NCBI RefSeq assembly: GCF_000311845.1
Contig: NZ_HE978574.1
Location: forward strand, 698,034 to 746,900
Reading direction: 5' to 3'
DNA: 48,867 bases
DNA from: Enorma massiliensis phI
GTDB lineage: Bacteria; Actinomycetota; Coriobacteriia; Coriobacteriales; Coriobacteriaceae
The notes beneath the pieces were generated by a model. It was not told the DNA's origin and made no database searches. It saw nothing but the letters and a program-made list of their open reading frames with translations. Position 1 is the first letter of the stretch; each line of letters begins with the position of its first letter. Shown here piece after piece: positions 38,018-46,521 of this stretch. Position numbers and translations under genes: made by a program.

Positions 38018-39523
38018 ATGGGGAAGCCCGGAGCATTTCTTGAGCGGGATCGCGAGGCGCATACGCTGCGCCCGGTGCGCGAGCGCGTTCACGACTACAA
38101 CGAGCTCTACGTGAACCTCGATGAAGATGCCCAGCGCCGACAGGCGAGCCGCTGCATGATGTGCGGGGTTGCGTTTTGTCAGATGGGCGGTGCATTTGGC
38201 GTCGCTCGCCCAAGCGGCTGCCCGCTCCACAACCTCATCCCGGAGTGGAACGAGCTCGTGTATCGCGGACGATGGGCCGAGGCCGCCGAGCGTCTCGCGC
38301 TTACCTCTCCGTTGCCGGAGTTCACGAGCCGTGTGTGCCCGGCCCTTTGCGAGGCTGCGTGCAACCTTGGCAGGGTGAGCGACGAGCCCACGACCATCCA
38401 CGACAACGAGCGCGCCATTTCCGATTGGGAATGGGCGCACGGTGGTCCGCGCCGGTTTGAGCCGGCTTCCAAGGATGCGCCGCGGGTTGCCGTGGTGGGC
38501 TCGGGGCCTGCGGGACTTGCTGCCGCATGGGAGCTCGCGCGGCGCGGGGCGCAGGTGACGGTCGTTGAGCGCGACGACCGCGCCGGCGGGCTGCTCATGT
38601 ACGGCATCCCCAACATGAAGCTTCCGAAAGACGTGGTCGAGCGCCGCGTGGCCCTTATGAACGAGCTTGGAATCGTGTTCCGCCTGGGAGTCGATGCCTC
38701 CGATCCGACGGTCGCCGCCGATCTGCGTTCCGAGTTCGATGCCGTGGTCGTGGCGGCGGGCGCTCGGGCTGCGCGCGGGCTTCCCGCCGAGCACATCGAT
38801 GCGCCGGGAGTCGTGTACGCCGTCGACTACCTGACCGCTGCAACGCGCGCCGTGCTCGAAGGCACCCCCGATGCGCCCGCTACACCTGCCATCTCGGCCG
38901 CTGGCTTGGATGTCGTGGTCATCGGCGGCGGCGATACGGGCAACGATTGCGTGGGCACCGCGGTGCGCCAGGGCGCCAAGAGCGTGCGCCAGCTCGAATT
39001 CATGCCCGCGCCGCCGGAGCGCCGTCTGCCGGGCAATCCTTGGCCTGAGTGGCCAAACGTCCGCAAGACGGATTACGGCCAGGAAGAGGCTATCGACCTC
39101 ATGGGCGAAGAGATGCGCTCGTGGGGTGTCGACACTCTTGAGGTGCTGCTTGACGATGCGGGTGCCGCGCGCGGCTTGCGGGTCGCAGATCTCGATTGGA
39201 CCGCAGGTAGGCCCGAGCGCCTTGCGGGGAGCGAGCGGGAGCTGCCCGCGCAGCTCGTCTTGATTGCCTGCGGCTTCACCGGTCCGGAGCGCGGCGTGTT
39301 CGATGCTTTCGGCGTGGCGATGCCCGCGCCGGGGAAGGGGCGCCCCTTGCCTCGGATGATGTCTGCCGAGAGCCATCGCTGCGAGCTTGTTGACGCCGTT
39401 TCGCCCGCCTCGGCTGCGGTCTATGCCGCCGGTGACGCTCGCAACGGCTCGTCTCTCGTCGTTTCTGCCATCGCGGATGCCCTCACATGCGTTGCCGAGG
39501 TTGTCGAGCATCTTGGCCTGTAA
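38018..39523 (+). CDS. gltD: Glutamate synthase small subunit
   Basis: The 501-residue partner passes electrons from NAD(P)H to GltB. N-terminal iron-sulfur cysteines are in CMMCGVAFCQ, GCPLHN and CPALCEAACN. The FAD site is VVGSGPAGLAAAWELARRG (about residues 162-180), and the NAD(P)H site is VVIGGGDTGNDC. The C-terminal FAD block reads YAAGDARNG. GAGAGGGG precedes the ATG. No T-rich terminator was seen after it. Confidence 0.96.
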   Translation: MGKPGAFLERDREAHTLRPVRERVHDYNELYVNLDEDAQRRQASRCMMCGVAFCQMGGAFGVARPSGCPLHNLIPEWNELVYRGRWAEAAERLALTSPLPEFTSRVCPALCEAACNLGRVSDEPTTIHDNERAISDWEWAHGGPRRFEPASKDAPRVAVVGSGPAGLAAAWELARRGAQVTVVERDDRAGGLLMYGIPNMKLPKDVVERRVALMNELGIVFRLGVDASDPTVAADLRSEFDAVVVAAGARAARGLPAEHIDAPGVVYAVDYLTAATRAVLEGTPDAPATPAISAAGLDVVVIGGGDTGNDCVGTAVRQGAKSVRQLEFMPAPPERRLPGNPWPEWPNVRKTDYGQEEAIDLMGEEMRSWGVDTLEVLLDDAGAARGLRVADLDWTAGRPERLAGSERELPAQLVLIACGFTGPERGVFDAFGVAMPAPGKGRPLPRMMSAESHRCELVDAVSPASAAVYAAGDARNGSSLVVSAIADALTCVAEVVEHLGL

Positions 39524-39573
39524 CAGAATCGGCCTGGAGACATCTCGAACAGGGCCCCGCCTTGGCCTGGCGT

Positions 39574-39682
39574 CGTATTTGGCTCTGGCACCGGCCTGGG
39601 CTTGGTGCTGCGTTTGACCCTAGTGCCGTGTCCGAGCCAGGTGACGCGTTTGGTCCTAGTGCCATGTCCGGGCCACATGCTG
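39574..39682. repeat. Degenerate 36-bp tandem repeat
   Basis: Two clearly related units (39611-39646 and 39647-39682) share CGTTTG..CCTAGTGCC.TGTCCG. A third, weaker unit precedes at 39574. Confidence 0.6.
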
Positions 39683-39761
39683 TGCCTTGGCCTGTCATCG
39701 TGCCAGATGCGCGCGGTGCGCAGCGCAGCCATTTTCACTCGGCGATATCCGCCTGACAAAA

Positions 39762-39845
39762 TGCAAGAAAAGACTGCAACGATTTGCAAGAAAAGGACTG
39801 GTTTTGAGCGCCCTGTCTTGCAGAATGTTGCAATCTTTTCTTGCA
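39762..39845. repeat. Imperfect 29-bp inverted repeat with TGCAAGAAAAG arms
   Basis: Bases 39762-39790 match the reverse complement of 39817-39845 at 25 of 29 positions, with a 26-base loop. The arms are AT-richer than the background. It could terminate the convergent transcripts, although T-runs sit inside the arms. Confidence 0.7.
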
Positions 39846-39969
39846 AAATGTACACGGCGGACGGCGCGGCGGGAGGCGCGGGCGAAAGCCCAGACGGAGG
39901 CGCAGCGGCAAACGCGACGAGAAAACGTGCGCCGACTAGGGCCGCCTCGATCCGGTGCCGTGTTCAGTG

Positions 39970-40974
39970 ACGCTTTACCTGATCCCAGGCATCGTGCCAG
40001 CGACGCGCCTCCACGTGGTCCCGGGGTATGCCAGCGCTTTCGAGCGCCCGACTTAGCCGGATGGGATGGAGAAGGTCCTGATAGGTGAACCGTAGGACCG
40101 GATGCCCCAACAAGGTCAGCCGGGATTCGCGCTGACGCTCGGCGACCAGCACCTCGATCGTGGTTCGACCGTTGAGCAGCTGAGGATCCCGGTACTTTCC
40201 CATGCCGTCGAACTCGCCGATGGTGCCACGCGGCCCGATCAGCCCCCAGAAAAAATCGACACGATAGGGATGCGCGGGATCGGTGGGGTTGGGGAACTCG
40301 ACTTGAAGCTCCGGTATTTGGTAACCCTGCGCGATCAGGTAGGCGCGCACGCGGGATTCCCCGCCGTTTTCCGCGCGCCCGTCCGCGCAGGAAGCGATGA
40401 GGCGCGCCTGGGCGATGCCGGCGCGATCGTCGGCGATGGAGAGCCGGTCGAGAAGCTCCTCGTTGGTCGTGCCGCGCATGTGGAGGGCGGAGTCCGCGAT
40501 GGCGAGCCCGTAGCTAAAGGGCGCCTCGCAGAGGCACTCGGCAACCGTTTGCCAAAAGGAGGTGACGTTCATGCCGTCGCGCAGCGCATAGTCGTCGCGG
40601 GAGGATGGCCTGCGTGCCCGGCAATGGGGCGCGTTCGGAGGACGGTCCGCGATGATGTGCAGCGCATCGACGAGCGCATGCGGAACATCGAGGCCCCATA
40701 CGAGCGCCGCGCTGTACGAACGGAAGCGCCAGGTGGGATGCCGTGAGGCCTCCGCTCGCATGAGGTGGAGGGCTCGCTCTGCAGGATCGAGGCCGCTCCA
40801 GTATGCATCTCGCGCGTACAGGTTCTTCGCTGGCGAGGCAAGCTGCCCGCGGCTCGCCCGTCGCTTGAGCGCATCAGCATCTCCGTGGCTCGCCACGACA
40901 ATCGTTCGCGAGGCTTCCGCGACGTCGAGCAGCGCGTCGATTCGTCGCTGAACCGAAGCATGCAGACCGCCCAT
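39970..40974 (-). CDS. AbiEi-like protein with C-terminal Vsr/DUF559-type nuclease fold
   Basis: The 336-residue product has an N-terminal region resembling AbiEi-type antitoxin/regulator proteins (RRASRGQLASPAKNLYARDAYW, then RSYSAALVWGLDVPHALVD). The C-terminal part (about 215-330) has a PD-(D/E)XK-like arrangement: GESRVRAYL, YRVDFFWGL, GEFDGMGKY. This suggests a DNA-interacting or nuclease-related protein; no AbiEii toxin gene is next to it. The ATG at 40974 has AGGGTGAG five bases upstream; a GTG at 40980 overlapping the upstream stop is an alternative. It is the second gene of a two-gene unit. Confidence 0.65.
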
Positions 40975-40976
40975 GG

Positions 40977-41747
40977 TCACTCACCCTGCGGTTGCGTGCC
41001 GACGTTCGCCGGCCTATCTCGTGTTTCATCTGGCGGAATGGTTGCGGTGTGCCGGTATCTTCCGTCGATGCCGATGATGTCGCGGACGAGGCGCAGGTAG
41101 AACGAAGCATGCTCCGCCTCGGGCTTGCGCACACGGTCTTCGGGATGGAAGAACCCGGGTCCATCGAGGGTGGTGTCTGCAGGTGCGGCGCGGTCGTAAA
41201 GCCTGGTGTTGGCTAGGGGAACCCAGAGCCCGTCGACGCAGGCAATTCTCTCGCCAATGGTTCCGCTCCTCCAGCGGGCTCGTTTGCAGAGCTCGGGGTC
41301 GTAGACGTCGTAGCGTCGAGCGGTCTGGATATCTTCGAGTGCGGCTATACCGCTGCATGTGTCCTTGTCGTGGATGATGAAGCGAGAGAAGATCTGCGTC
41401 TCGCAGATTTGCCGCACGTGGTCAAGGTGCAGGGCCTTCGCTCCCGCCGGGGGATGGGCTGCATATTCCTCAAGGGGCGTTCTGTCGTTACGGAAGGGAT
41501 ATTCGAAGAGCATCCATTCCGTAAACATGACGTTGAAGGAATCCGGTTCGATGAAGGGAGGCATGTCGTAGAGAAACGCGGGCTCCACGAACGAGATGAA
41601 CGCGCTGGCAGCGTCGGCCAGCAGTTCTTGCTTACGGATTGCCCAGTAGCGGGCCACGGCGTCGATATCACCCGCTACGCACGCCGCCTGCTTCTGCATG
41701 TCGCGTCGCCCTGCAGTGGCATTGCTTGCTGTTCGTTTTTCGTCCAT
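40977..41747 (-). CDS. Unknown 256-residue protein paired with the AbiEi-like gene
   Basis: The product is soluble, acidic and rich in aromatic residues, with no signal peptide or membrane segment. The segment FTEWMLFEYPF followed by TPLEEYAAHP resembles a region seen in some SEC-C-motif proteins, but the SEC-C cysteines themselves are absent. I do not assign a function. AAGGAG lies six bases before the ATG. It abuts the AbiEi-like gene, so they are probably co-expressed; a structured leader lies 86 bases upstream. Confidence 0.7.
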   Translation of the reverse strand: MDEKRTASNATAGRRDMQKQAACVAGDIDAVARYWAIRKQELLADAASAFISFVEPAFLYDMPPFIEPDSFNVMFTEWMLFEYPFRNDRTPLEEYAAHPPAGAKALHLDHVRQICETQIFSRFIIHDKDTCSGIAALEDIQTARRYDVYDPELCKRARWRSGTIGERIACVDGLWVPLANTRLYDRAAPADTTLDGPGFFHPEDRVRKPEAEHASFYLRLVRDIIGIDGRYRHTATIPPDETRDRPANVGTQPQGE

Positions 41748-41832
41748 GGTTTGCTCCTTGCACCACCTCGATGCCGGTCCCGCGCGCAGATTCGCGCGTG
41801 ATTGATCCCGCGTTGCAAAGGAATCGCATCAG

Positions 41833-41877
41833 GTTCACCGGCCTTGCATGCCCATAGCTTCTATGGGGCAGGTGAAC
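41833..41877 (-). other. Nested stem-loop leader upstream of the unknown/AbiEi pair
   Basis: Outer arms GTTCACC (41833-41839) and GGTGAAC (41871-41877) enclose inner arms CCCATAG (41851-41857) and CTATGGG (41861-41867), with TGC/GCA pairing between. An internal bulge lies on one side only. On the minus strand it precedes the start codon by 86 bases. It may be a regulatory RNA leader or an operator; no known riboswitch class matched. Confidence 0.55.
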
Positions 41878-42211
41878 AAATGGCGCGGATGCTTCCTGCA
41901 TTTTCTGAACACCGTCTGTGAAATAGCTGGTCCCGTGTGGCAAATCGCAAGGTTGAGCCACTGCGTCATGCGCAACAGTTGGTGTGTTGCCACTTCTCAT
42001 CCATAGAAAAAGCAACGGAATGCGGAAAGCGGGTAGGTGCGGAAGTACTGGCGTGCGCATCGTCGTTGGGAGTGCGAAAAACAGGCAGGCGAAGCAACGT
42101 GCATGGGTGCGGCAGCGCTGAGAAGAGCGAGATCAGGTGAATGTGGAGAACGGCCAAGCGCAGAGATGCTGGCGGGCGCGTCGTCACTGTGAGCGCGACG
42201 CCGGGGGCGGG

Positions 42212-42252
42212 CAAACGGAAAAAGCCGGCTCCGGTAGTTCCGGCGCCGGCTA
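42212..42252 (-). terminator. Terminator after the zinc-ribbon gene
   Basis: Read on the minus strand, AGCCGGC-GCCGG pairs with CCGG-AGCCGGCT, followed by TTTTTCCG. It lies about 40 bases beyond the stop at 42291. Confidence 0.8.
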
Positions 42253-42290
42253 TGCTCGCGTCTCTGTTCGCAAACGCTGTACTTCGAATA

Positions 42291-42764
42291 CTACGATTTG
42301 GTTTCCATGCGTGCGTGGCACTTAGGGCAGGTGACGATGATTTTCCCCTTGCCGCGGGGAACCGAGAGCATCGTCCCGCAGTTGGGGCACTTGAGGAAGG
42401 CCTTCGTCTTGCGTTCCTTCCACATCTTCTTGGCGGTGCGCGCCTGGCGCTTAAGCTGCTCGGCAGAACCCGCACCGCCGCGCGAAGAGCCTCCCCCACG
42501 GTATCCGCTGCCGGCGCCGCCGAAACGCTCCCCTACGATGGGAAGCTTGGCCATCATGCGGCGAAACGCTGCGTTCTCACCGCGCCGCGCAACGCGATTC
42601 TTGGAGAAGGAGCGCAGGAGGGCAACGATGAGGATAGCGAGTGCGACGATCGAGACGGCGCGCAGGTTGAATATGGTCCCAACAAGCGTAAGCACCACAC
42701 CAAGCGCGCCGAGGGCGCATGATAGGTCGTCGACGCCATAGCGATCCTTCATGAAATCTTGCAT
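42291..42764 (-). CDS. Membrane-anchored zinc-ribbon protein, unknown function
   Basis: The 157-residue product has two hydrophobic segments (about residues 15-50), a basic middle, a short Gly/Ser/Arg-rich stretch (GGAGSGYRGGGSSRGG), and a C-terminal zinc ribbon with CPNCG and CPKCH pairs. The cytoplasmic ribbon may bind nucleic acid or protein. The ATG at 42764 (MQDFMKDRYG) has GAGAGGAA upstream; an earlier start at 42803 adds 13 residues without a better site. Confidence 0.7.
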   Translation of the reverse strand: MQDFMKDRYGVDDLSCALGALGVVLTLVGTIFNLRAVSIVALAILIVALLRSFSKNRVARRGENAAFRRMMAKLPIVGERFGGAGSGYRGGGSSRGGAGSAEQLKRQARTAKKMWKERKTKAFLKCPNCGTMLSVPRGKGKIIVTCPKCHARMETKS

Positions 42765-43027
42765 GCCGAGGGTTCCTCTCCAGTCTTGCTTCGCGTGTGT
42801 CAAGCGCGCCCGCGCGTCGAGATGGGCGCGGGCGCGGCATGTCTTGCTCTGTTCTACCCACGAGGCGGCAGATGAACCAAATCTTAATAAAAAGGCGATG
42901 CCTTCTACTGCGGGCCTGCCGTCCGGGGAAACCTGTCATGCGCCAGCCTCTGAGCGTGGCGTCTTGCCGCGCGCTCGCCCCCGAGAGGGGCACTCTCCAG
43001 GGCACCCCTCGCGCTGCCGTCTCTCGG

Positions 43028-43300
43028 CTACCGATTGAGCTTATCGATGATGCGCGCGATCTCTTCGAGTTTCTCTTCCTTTTCCTCGGGCGTGCCGCTT
43101 TCTGCTGCCGTGCGCACGCAGTGCTCGATATGAGACTTGAGAACATCGGCGTTCACGCGTGCGAGCAGCGACTCGGTGGCCATGAGCTGGGTCGAGATGT
43201 CGATGCAATAGCGGTCTTGCTCGACCATGCGCATGATGCCGTCGATTTGCCCGCGCGCGGTTTTGAGCAGGCGGAGGGTTTTGTCGCGGTCGGCCTGCAT
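43028..43300 (-). CDS. csoR: CsoR-family copper-sensing repressor
   Basis: The 90-residue all-helical repressor has the CsoR copper ligands Cys32 (YCIDIS), His57 and Cys61 (SHIEHC). Cu(I) binding releases it from GC-rich palindromes in copper-efflux promoters. Its ATG directly follows the copZ stop, so the two are translationally coupled. The GC-rich palindrome before copA (46208-46220) is its probable target. Confidence 0.93.
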   Translation of the reverse strand: MQADRDKTLRLLKTARGQIDGIMRMVEQDRYCIDISTQLMATESLLARVNADVLKSHIEHCVRTAAESGTPEEKEEKLEEIARIIDKLNR

Positions 43301-43516
43301 CTAGGCGGCCTCGACGGAAAGAGCCTTGAACCCCGCCGCGACAACGGCACCGGCGAGCGCCTCGGCCGCTACCTCGCCCTCAGTCTCGACCTGCACAGTG
43401 TTCGTCTCGTGGTCTGCATCGGCGTCGGTGACGCCCGCGACCTTCATGAGCTCGGTCTCGACGCTTGCGTCGCAGTGGCCGCAGTGAAGGCCTTCGGTCT
43501 TGATGATGTACTGCAT
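43301..43516 (-). CDS. copZ: Copper chaperone, heavy-metal-associated domain
   Basis: The 71-residue ferredoxin-like protein has the metal motif GLHCGHC near residues 9-15 and ends FKALSVEAA. It should carry Cu(I) to CopA. AAAGGA lies seven bases before the ATG at 43516; a longer open frame upstream lacks the family start. Confidence 0.9.
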   Translation of the reverse strand: MQYIIKTEGLHCGHCDASVETELMKVAGVTDADADHETNTVQVETEGEVAAEALAGAVVAAGFKALSVEAA

Positions 43517-43564
43517 GGTAACGTCCTTTCTTTTCAGTACGACACGACGATGAATAGTTCGTTC

Positions 43565-43688
43565 CACTTTTGGGAACTTCGTTTTGGGCACGGCGCTGAT
43601 ACGAGCAGACCGCGTATCGGCGACCTGGGAAAACGCTTCTCTATCTGGCCGATATCGTCCCTCTCGAAAAAAGATATTCCCAAAAGTG
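43565..43688. repeat. 12-bp inverted repeat between copA and copZ
   Basis: CACTTTTGGGAA (43565-43576) is the exact reverse complement of 43677-43688. Related CTTCGTTTTGGG/ACGAAGGTACCC text lies beside each arm. It lies in the 269-bp gap between copA and copZ. Confidence 0.6.
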
Positions 43689-43785
43689 AAACGAAGGTAC
43701 CCAGAAGAGGCTTCTCGGGCGACGGGCTTCTCCCGCACGAGTCGCCAGCTCCCGTTCGAGACGGCAATCCGTGCAGCGGCGCTGC

Positions 43786-46152
43786 CTAGTGTCTCGCGAT
43801 TGGCGCGATGCGGTCGGTCGCGCTCGGCTTGAACCTGCGTAGGCGAAGCGCGTTCGCGCAGACGCAGAGGCTCGAGAGGCTCATGGCTGCCGCGCCGAAC
43901 ATGGGCGAGAGCTGCCAGCCCAGCAGCGGGAAGAACACGCCCGCCGCAAGCGGGATGCCGCAGGCATTGTAGAAGAGCGCCCAGAAGAGGTCCTGTTTGA
44001 TGTTGCGGATCACCGCGCGCGAGAGCTCGATCGCCCGCGCCACATCCATGAGATCGCTCCTCATGAGCACCACGTCGGCGCCCTCCTTGGCAATGTCCGC
44101 TCCCGTTCCAATCGCGAGGCCCACGTCGGCGCGGGCGAGTGCGGGGGAGTCGTTGATGCCATCTCCCACCATGGCCACGCTGCGCCCCTCGTCTTGCAGG
44201 GCGCGCACATGACGTTCCTTGTCGGCGGGCATGACGTCGGCCACCACATCTAAGACGCCCACGCTGCGCGCGATGGCGCCTGCCGTGAGGGCGTTGTCGC
44301 CGGTGAGCATGACCGTCTTGATGCCGAGGCTCTCGAGCGCGCGGACGGCAGCGGCACTTGTGGGTTTGACCTCGTCGGCGACGGCGATGGTCCCCGCGAG
44401 CCGCCCGTTGCGGGCGAAGAAGAGCGGCGTCTTTCCGGCTCGCGCGAACTGTTCGAGCTGTTCCGTCGGCACCTCGATACCCAGCTCCTCCATAAGGGCG
44501 GCGTTGCCGGCTGCGACGATGCTCGCCCCTTCACGCGCCGTCACGCCGCGCCCGGGAAGCGCGGTGAAGTCCTCGACCGTGCGCGCCGCGATGCCCATCT
44601 CGTCCGCGCGCGCCATGATGGCCTCGGCGAGGGGGTGCTCACTTTTCTTCTCGAGTGCCGCGGCGAGCTTCATGAGGGCCTTCTCGCTCATGGCGGGGGT
44701 GCCGTCTGGGCGCTCGGCGGGCAGGATGTCGGTTACCGCGGGCGCGCCCTTGGTGATAGTGCCCGTCTTATCGAGGACCACGGTGTCGACCTTTTGCAGC
44801 GTCTCGAGCGCCTCCGCGCTCTTGAATAGCACGCCCATCTCGGCGCCCTTGCCCGTGCCCACCATGATGGCGAGCGGCGTGGCAAGTCCGAGCGCGCATG
44901 GGCAGCTGATGACCACCACGGCAACGGCCGAGGTAAGCGCTTCATTGGGATTGCCCGTGAGGGCGAGCCACGCGACGAAGGTAACCGCCGCGATGCCGAG
45001 GACCACGGGTACGAACACACCGGCGACTTTGTCGGCCAGGCGCGCGATGGGCGCTTTGGTGGCGTTGGCGTCCTCGACGAGCCGGATGATGCGGGCTAGA
45101 GCCGTGTCTGCGCCCACGCGGGTGGCTCGGAAGGTGAACGAGCCCGTGCGGTTGATGGTCGCTGCGTTCACCGTGTCGCCCGGCGCCTTTTCCACGGGTA
45201 TCGATTCTCCCGTGAGCGCGCTCTCGTCTACCGCCGAGGACCCCTCGAGCACCACGCCGTCGACGGGCACCGCCTCGCCGGGACGCACGAGGATGGTCTG
45301 TCCGAGCTGGATCTCCTCAACGGCCACGGTGGCCTCGCCGCCCTCCTCGTCCACGATGGTGGCGGTCTTGGGTGCGAGGTCGATGAGCTTCTCGATCGCG
45401 CCGCCGGTCTTGGACTTGCTGCGCGTCTCCAGGTACTTGCCCACCGTGACGAGCGAGAGAATCGTGCCCGCACTCTCGAAGTAGAGGTTGTCCATCGCCG
45501 TCGCATGCGCTGCGTGGAGCCCCGCGGACGTGCCTGCGGCAAGCTGGTCGGCCATGAGGAACATTGCGTAGACCGACCAAGCGATGCTCGCCGCGGCGCC
45601 GATAGCGATGAGTGTGTCCATGGTGGGGCCGCCGTGTGCCAATGATCTAAAGCCGTTCTCGAAGTAGGAGCGGTTCATGAAGACGATGGGAATGGTGAGC
45701 ACGAGCTCGGTGAGGGCGAGCGTCATGCCGTGTGCGGGGTCGGTGAAGACCGCGGGCACCGGCCAGCCGAGCATGTGCCCCATACCGATGTAGAAGAGCG
45801 GGATCCAGAATGCGAGCGAGACGATGAGCCGCGTCTTCATGGCGCGCGCGGTGGCCTCGAGCTTCTTGGTGGGGGATTCGAGGCGCGCCGCGCGGGCGGG
45901 GGAGGTGCCGGCGGCTGCGCTACCGGGGCCGGCTGCCTCCGCGACGGGCGCAGCGGAGTAGCCGGCGCGATCCACGGCGGTGCAGATGTCGTCGTCGGTG
46001 AGTGCGCTCTCGTCGAAATCTACGGTCATCGAGCCAGATAGCAGGTTGACGGCGACATTCGTCACGCCTGGTAGCTTTGAGACGGCTTTTTCCACATGGG
46101 CTTGGCATGCCGCGCAGGTCATGCCTCCCACGTCAAATGCTTCATGTGCCAT
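43786..46152 (-). CDS. copA: Copper-exporting P1B-type ATPase
   Basis: The 788-residue pump exports Cu(I). It has one N-terminal metal domain with GMTCAAC (residues 10-16), eight membrane segments, and the transport motif [11 protein letters not shown] (CPC near residue 416). It also has DKTGT (about 460), [10 protein letters not shown], and the Cu(I)-type YN (ALFYNACG) and MSLSS residues in the last helices. The ATG at 46152 has GAAGGGA upstream; earlier in-frame starts lie closer to the promoter. It is upstream of copZ-csoR on the same strand. Confidence 0.95.
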   Translation of the reverse strand: MAHEAFDVGGMTCAACQAHVEKAVSKLPGVTNVAVNLLSGSMTVDFDESALTDDDICTAVDRAGYSAAPVAEAAGPGSAAAGTSPARAARLESPTKKLEATARAMKTRLIVSLAFWIPLFYIGMGHMLGWPVPAVFTDPAHGMTLALTELVLTIPIVFMNRSYFENGFRSLAHGGPTMDTLIAIGAAASIAWSVYAMFLMADQLAAGTSAGLHAAHATAMDNLYFESAGTILSLVTVGKYLETRSKSKTGGAIEKLIDLAPKTATIVDEEGGEATVAVEEIQLGQTILVRPGEAVPVDGVVLEGSSAVDESALTGESIPVEKAPGDTVNAATINRTGSFTFRATRVGADTALARIIRLVEDANATKAPIARLADKVAGVFVPVVLGIAAVTFVAWLALTGNPNEALTSAVAVVVISCPCALGLATPLAIMVGTGKGAEMGVLFKSAEALETLQKVDTVVLDKTGTITKGAPAVTDILPAERPDGTPAMSEKALMKLAAALEKKSEHPLAEAIMARADEMGIAARTVEDFTALPGRGVTAREGASIVAAGNAALMEELGIEVPTEQLEQFARAGKTPLFFARNGRLAGTIAVADEVKPTSAAAVRALESLGIKTVMLTGDNALTAGAIARSVGVLDVVADVMPADKERHVRALQDEGRSVAMVGDGINDSPALARADVGLAIGTGADIAKEGADVVLMRSDLMDVARAIELSRAVIRNIKQDLFWALFYNACGIPLAAGVFFPLLGWQLSPMFGAAAMSLSSLCVCANALRLRRFKPSATDRIAPIARH

Positions 46153-46521
46153 GGGGCGTCCCTTCAATTGAGGCATGTTATCCATGTCATACTCTTTATA
46201 CACCTATACCCCCTGGGGGTGTCAAGCACTAGGGGACAATAGCTTTCTCATTTGCCGGCACAACGCCCGCCCCGCCATGCTGCTATGGTCTTCACATGTG
46301 GCAATCTGGTTTTCGCGCCGCGCGGCCGTCTCGCCCCCTATACTTGCCTGCGGCGAACCTGCTCCATCGCAGATTACGGCGCGACCGCATCCACGCGCCC
46401 TGCGATTCGCCCGATTGATACAACATCTGCTACCGACGCGCCCATGCGCCGTTGCCCGTTCGGCGCTCTGCCCGCGTCGTCCATGCGGCGTCGCGCATGG
46501 CGCATAGAATGGACATACAAC
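46153..46521. other. 369-bp divergent intergenic region, copA and helicase
   Basis: The region holds the copA promoter with a GC palindrome (46195-46225). The remaining 300 bp before the DEAD-box helicase start hold open frame without family similarity; they could include a longer N-terminus of the helicase, but no ribosome site supports it. Confidence 0.55.
46195..46225 (-). promoter_or_regulatory. copA promoter with CsoR-type operator
   Basis: On the minus strand TTGACA (46225-46220) and TATAAA (46200-46195) are 19 bases apart. The palindrome ACCCCCAGGGGGT (46220-46208) fills the spacer beside the -35 box. GC-rich palindromes of this kind are CsoR targets, and the long spacer also resembles MerR/CueR-type promoters. 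Confidence 0.7.

Larger units (their letters stand above)
39524..39969. other. 446-bp intergenic region with degenerate repeats
   Basis: No gene is seen. It holds a degenerate 36-bp tandem repeat (about 39574-39682) and an imperfect 29-bp inverted repeat (39762-39790 and 39817-39845). The flanking genes gltD and the AbiEi-like gene are convergent. Confidence 0.6.
41748..42290. other. 543-bp intergenic region with structured leader and terminator
   Basis: No gene is convincing here. It contains a nested stem-loop (41833-41877) read as a leader for the minus-strand pair, and the terminator of the zinc-ribbon gene (about 42212-42252). Confidence 0.6.

Noticed and set aside
41748-41880. TPP riboswitch on the minus strand
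   Set aside because: An AACCTGATGCG segment is similar to one half of the TPP aptamer, but the CTGAGA half and the GGGTGC start are missing, and the downstream genes are not thiamine genes.
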